From Stromatinia cepivora (lineage: Eukaryota; Ascomycota; Leotiomycetes; Helotiales; Sclerotiniaceae): 64,000 nt of DNA. The notes beneath the pieces are model-generated. The model was not told the DNA's origin. It ran no database searches and saw nothing but the letters and a program-made list of their open reading frames with translations. Position numbers and translations under genes: made by a program. Shown here in pieces: positions 60,795 through 64,000 of this stretch. The stretch lies in contig RCTD01000010.1 of the NCBI GenBank assembly GCA_014898415.1, positions 1,240,001 through 1,304,000 on the forward strand. Direction: 5' to 3'. Position 1 is the first letter of the stretch; every line of letters begins with the position of its first letter.

Positions 60795-61818
60795 GTATTA
60801 TTTGGATTAACAAATAATCCTGTAATCTATTAGTATTATATAAATAATGTTTTATTCAATTATTTAAATATCTTTTGTATAATATATTTCGATGATATTC
60901 TAATTTATTCCGAAAACGAAGAAAAGTATCAAACTTATATTAAACTAATTCTCAAATGATTAAAAGCTATTGGTTTACAAATGGATCTCAAGAAATATAA
61001 ATTCAATATTATATATATCAAATATTTAAACTTTATCATTTCTACTAAAGGAATAAAGATAGATCCTGAAAAGATTGAAATAATTGAGAATTGGACCTTT
61101 CCGACAATAGTAAAAAGGATCCAATCATTTTTTGGTTTTTGTAATTTTTATCAACGATTCATTAAGGACTACAATATAATAATAAAACCTCTCAACGAAC
61201 TCATTAAAGCAAACGTTAAATTCGTATTCGATGAAGTATACCAAAACATATTCAATATCTTAAAGAAAAAGCTTATCTCCGCTCCATTCCTGCAATATTA
61301 TAATCATCGACTCCCCTGTATACTCAAAACAAATACATCCGATAGGATAATTATTAATATGTTATCACAATAATATAGCGAAGATTGATTTCCTATAATT
61401 TATTTCTCCAAAACCATAATTGCTGTTGAATTGAACTACGAAGTTCATGATAAGGAAATACTATTAATCATTCGATCTCTTAATTATTGGAAAACAGAAT
61501 TCGTTGATTCATTAACGTGGTTTATCACCGGGTCGCCACTTTTTATACTATTCAACCACTTTAAATCTATATTATTCAACAATAATTGAATCAATTGATT
61601 AAAACTATTAAGAATCTAACAATCTAGGATCTATTATATTATTTTAACAAATTCTTGCATTATATCCTATCTTTCCACATTTACTACAACATCGATTAAA
61701 AAATGCTTCCCTATTAGAATTCCCCCCTTTTTGACACTCATCACATTGAATCTGAATATCAACCTCTTACTGAAATAATATATCAAAAACCTTTTATCCA
61801 ATAAACATTCCTCCTTAA

Positions 61819-61968
61819 TGTGACGAACCCAACGAGCGTTTAGAGATCAACCTTAGAATTAAAAGCTACAGAGCTAAAGAGAGTGTGCTACGAAGCTATA
61901 TATATGATCGGCTCGGAGCTTAGTACCGTACTAGCCCGATCGGACGCGATCACGTGTATCTCGTGACA
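61819..61968 (-). mobile_element. Solo LTR of the miniature element family
   Basis: 150 bp, minus orientation, with target duplication CTTAA at 61814-61818 and 61969-61973. It is nearly identical to the 5' LTR at 59623-59772 (two differences noticed by eye). It lies inside the pogo element between the transposase body and its Cys knuckle. Confidence 0.92.
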
Positions 61969-62402
61969 CTTAACATAATTAAGTTTTTTTCATACATCAA
62001 CACTTACTGAATACCTCATTTGCTATCCGAAATATATAATTCTCTACATTTAAAAATATATTCTCATAAACTAATCTCTCTATACCCTTAACTAAAACTA
62101 ATACAGTTTCGAATATAAATATAAGAGAATTTGATTGATAACAAATTATTCGAAATTTAACTAATATTGATTGAGAAAGAATTTCTATTAAATTGCAAAG
62201 GGTTTGAAAGATTCATTGATCTAGATTGAAAAAGGAAAAAATAAATATACGAATTCGAATATCTAATTTCGAAAGTACAACTTCAGAATTAAATGGGATT
62301 AAACCTGTTCCTCGAAACCCTACTTTCATATTCTAAAAAGTGATTGATTTTTTATATACAACTTTAAAAGCTATAAAAAATTCAATCTTCGAAATATACT
62401 TG

Positions 62403-62711
62403 TATCACGGGATAGTATGATTACACAGCACTTTCAGGGATCGTTGAATAGGTGGTACACGTGATTGGTAGAGTAAAAGAATTGAATGACTTGCCCTTGA
62501 TTATATGAATCAAGAGCTGTATATATAGAACAAATGAGTGGTTATCTAGCCGATATGCATCTTAATTAGGCTAGATCTTTGTTTATTAGTATATCAGGAT
62601 CATCTTATCAATTGGTGGATTGGTAAGGGCTAGTAGATCCTTCATTCCGATTGGAAAGCATACGCTTTGATCCTTCATAAGATACAGGGGATTGCGGGGC
62701 TTTCCGTGACA
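62403..62711 (+). mobile_element. Solo LTR of a second family (309 bp)
   Basis: Begins TATCACGGGATAG (TGTCACGG with one G-to-A change) and ends CCGTGACA. It is flanked by ACTTG at 62398-62402 and 62712-62716. The base composition is clearly less AT-rich than the surrounding transposase. It interrupts the pogo transposase between the DVGCFG block and the ISKIEFFIAFK block. Confidence 0.85.
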
Positions 62712-64000
62712 ACTTGATATATATCTTAATAAATCCATTAATTTGATCACCATATAAACATTTCAGATTACCAAAACAGCCAACATCAAATAACTAAATT
62801 AAATAACTTGAATACAATAATAAACATAAACATATAATATCATTCTTTTTACAATATACTTAAAAAACTATTAATTCATAACTTTCATATCCATTTAACA
62901 TTAACATTCGATATTTGCCCTTTCTTCGATTTTAATATACTTATCAAAATATTTCAACCATTCTAAACCTATCTCATTATTTGTCCACCCATTAAATATA
63001 GATTTAATAACCCATTCCACAGAAAGATTCATTTCAGTATACCAATTGGAAAAATAAACTTGTCCTTGAACTACTAAAAATGAAAGAATAATTTCACCCT
63101 TTCCATTTCCGCATATTATTACTATAACCCATTTTCGATTACCTAACTATACTAATTTACTTCTACCACATCTTTCGACACTAATAACAACCATTACTAC
63201 ATATATAATCCCTATCATAAAACCTATTTCATCGAAATTATAGAAATCACTATCCAAAATACTATATTTCATTCACATATTCGCAACCAATCGAAACCAC
63301 TCTTCAATGAACTTAAAATCTTCACAAAAAACTCTTTGAAAATCATAAACACAATTAAAACATATCTTTAATTCGATTCGACACTTTACAAATCGATACA
63401 CCCAAAATTTCCCAACACATTTCACACCCTTCGATTCAAAAATATAATTCACCATATCTTCCACATTTTTCAATTTAGATAAAAATCCTTTTGAATCCAT
63501 ATCGAATATATATTAAACAATCACTTCTTCTTCTAATTCTATAATCTTATAACTATTCACTCGAATCTCCATTTGATTATTTCGACTATTGATTCTATCA
63601 CATAATATAAATCGAAACACTATATAAAGTTTTGCAACTTTAATAATTGATAAATTTTTAGATTTATAAATAACTTCAATAGCTAAAATGATTCAGACTT
63701 CTTTTAATAATATTTCCATAATAATTCATTGAAATATCGCATATTGAAATTAAGGTAATTAAATAATATAAAAAATGACGACCCAGTGATATTGACGACC
63801 CGGTGATAAACCACGTTATATAAAATCAAGATTTATACCGATTATAAGACCCTCAAATATTTTATAACTATCAAAACTCTCAATATCCGATAAACTCATT
63901 AAGTAAAAGTTCTAATTGATTATAACTTTATTATTATATATTACTCTAGAAAAGATAACTCTTTTATCGATACCTTAATCTATTGGATCGACGAATTGAA

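Larger units (their letters stand above)
61644..63720 (-). pseudogene. pogo-type transposase, RIP-destroyed
   Basis: Read on the minus strand in pieces. The N-terminal helix-turn-helix and CENP-B-like DNA-binding part includes MDSKGFLSKLKNVEDMVNYI (from 63500) and KFIEEWFRLVANM. The DDE part has NFDEIGFMIG near 63220, a motif near WTNNEIGLEWLKYFDKY (about 62960) and the third-acid block ending DVGCFGN near 62770. The C-terminus follows after the first solo LTR (GFRGTGLIPFNSE near 62300). It ends after the second with a Cys-rich knuckle, CSKCGKIGYNARIC near 61660. Many stops are present. Order and motifs match fungal Fot/pogo transposases. Confidence 0.8.
61515..63816 (-). mobile_element. pogo/Fot-like Tc1-mariner DNA transposon with nested solo LTRs
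   Basis: Inverted ends ACGTGGTTTATCACCGGGTCG (from 61515, truncated here to 20-nt style) and its exact complement ending at 63816, flanked by TA on both sides (61513-61514, 63817-63818). Total length is 2,302 bp, or about 1.83 kb without the two inserted LTRs and their duplications, close to Fot1-type size. The right end carries an extra 17-bp copy of the CACYGGGTCG motif that the left end lacks. It sits in the RNase H region of the gypsy element, splitting that frame. Confidence 0.88.
55760..64000. other. Very AT-rich, RIP-like transposon block
   Basis: Base composition falls sharply just after RAD57 and stays low to the window end. TA-rich words dominate, and recognisable pol and transposase frames are broken at codons one C-to-T or G-to-A step from sense, e.g. 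DIR* for DIRQ and F(R)I*YG for FRTRYG. This is the pattern of repeat-induced point mutation. No host gene is supported here. Confidence 0.85.
56138..64000 (+). mobile_element. Decayed Ty3/gypsy LTR retrotransposon, interrupted
   Basis: A TGTCACGAATCG start at 56138 may be the 5' LTR edge; its 3' edge was not found. The gag-like region 56600-59200 is too mutated to define. RT begins near 59290 (KKLNGNLRFYINFRLLNF), passes KFDIR and stops at the insertion at 59622. It resumes at 60795 with FGLTNNP and the catalytic YFDDIL (60885-60902), then connection/RNase H (IQSFFGFCNFYQRFIKDYN) and AVELNYEVHDKEILLII to 61514. It resumes again at 63817 (IYTDYKTLKYF) to the window end. The order RT-RNase H and motif style are Ty3/gypsy. 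Integrase would lie beyond the window. Confidence 0.8.

Noticed and set aside
60981..61373. Independent 130-aa host gene
   Set aside because: Its IQSFFGFCNFYQRFIKDYN block is gypsy connection/RNase H sequence and continues the broken RT frame upstream.
1..64000. tRNA and rRNA genes
   Set aside because: I looked for GGTTCGA-type B boxes with matching acceptor stems and for rRNA core words and found none I could support; tRNAscan-SE or Infernal would settle it.

Overview
The window reads as nuclear DNA of a filamentous ascomycete (Pezizomycotina). The protein style and the hexokinase N-terminus suggest a leotiomycete near Botrytis/Sclerotinia; that placement is inference. Genes carry short GT-AG introns with CTAAC/CTAAT branch sites, and an AT-rich block at the right end shows the repeat-induced point mutation (RIP) pattern. 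Exon joins were chosen by hand so that phase and protein families agree.

Left part (1-5.8 kb): the end of an unrecognised multi-exon gene, then a gene-poor stretch with six diverged copies of a 41-bp core spaced about 160 bp apart, and an AT-rich patch with degenerate repeats. Housekeeping part (5.8-28.4 kb): MCM4 (-), an ORF broken by two TGA codons (-), an SGNH/GDSL hydrolase (-), guanine deaminase (-), the VTC4 polyphosphate polymerase (+), ribophorin I/OST1 (-), hexokinase (+), the arginine methyltransferase RMT2 (-), a Dal5-type MFS permease (+), and a GH18 chitinase with a C-terminal LysM (-). After a repeat-bearing gap come a head-to-head pair of septation-type genes: a CYK3-like SH3/transglutaminase-like protein (-) and a GC-family Ste20 kinase of SID1/MST type (+).

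Accessory part (41.2-53.8 kb): a 2,626-residue NRPS, C-A-T-C-A-T-reductase (-), lies divergent from a 12-TM MFS transporter (+). This looks like a minimal secondary-metabolite locus. RAD57 (+) follows.

From about 55.8 kb to the end the sequence is a very AT-rich graveyard of nested transposons. A decayed Ty3/gypsy pol (+) is interrupted in its RT domain by a complete 1,172-bp miniature gag-only LTR element (150-bp LTRs, TSD GTATT). It is interrupted again in RNase H by a 2.3-kb pogo/Fot-type DNA transposon (TA TSD, TIRs), which itself carries two solo LTRs of different families (TSDs CTTAA and ACTTG). The insertion order can be read directly from these junctions.
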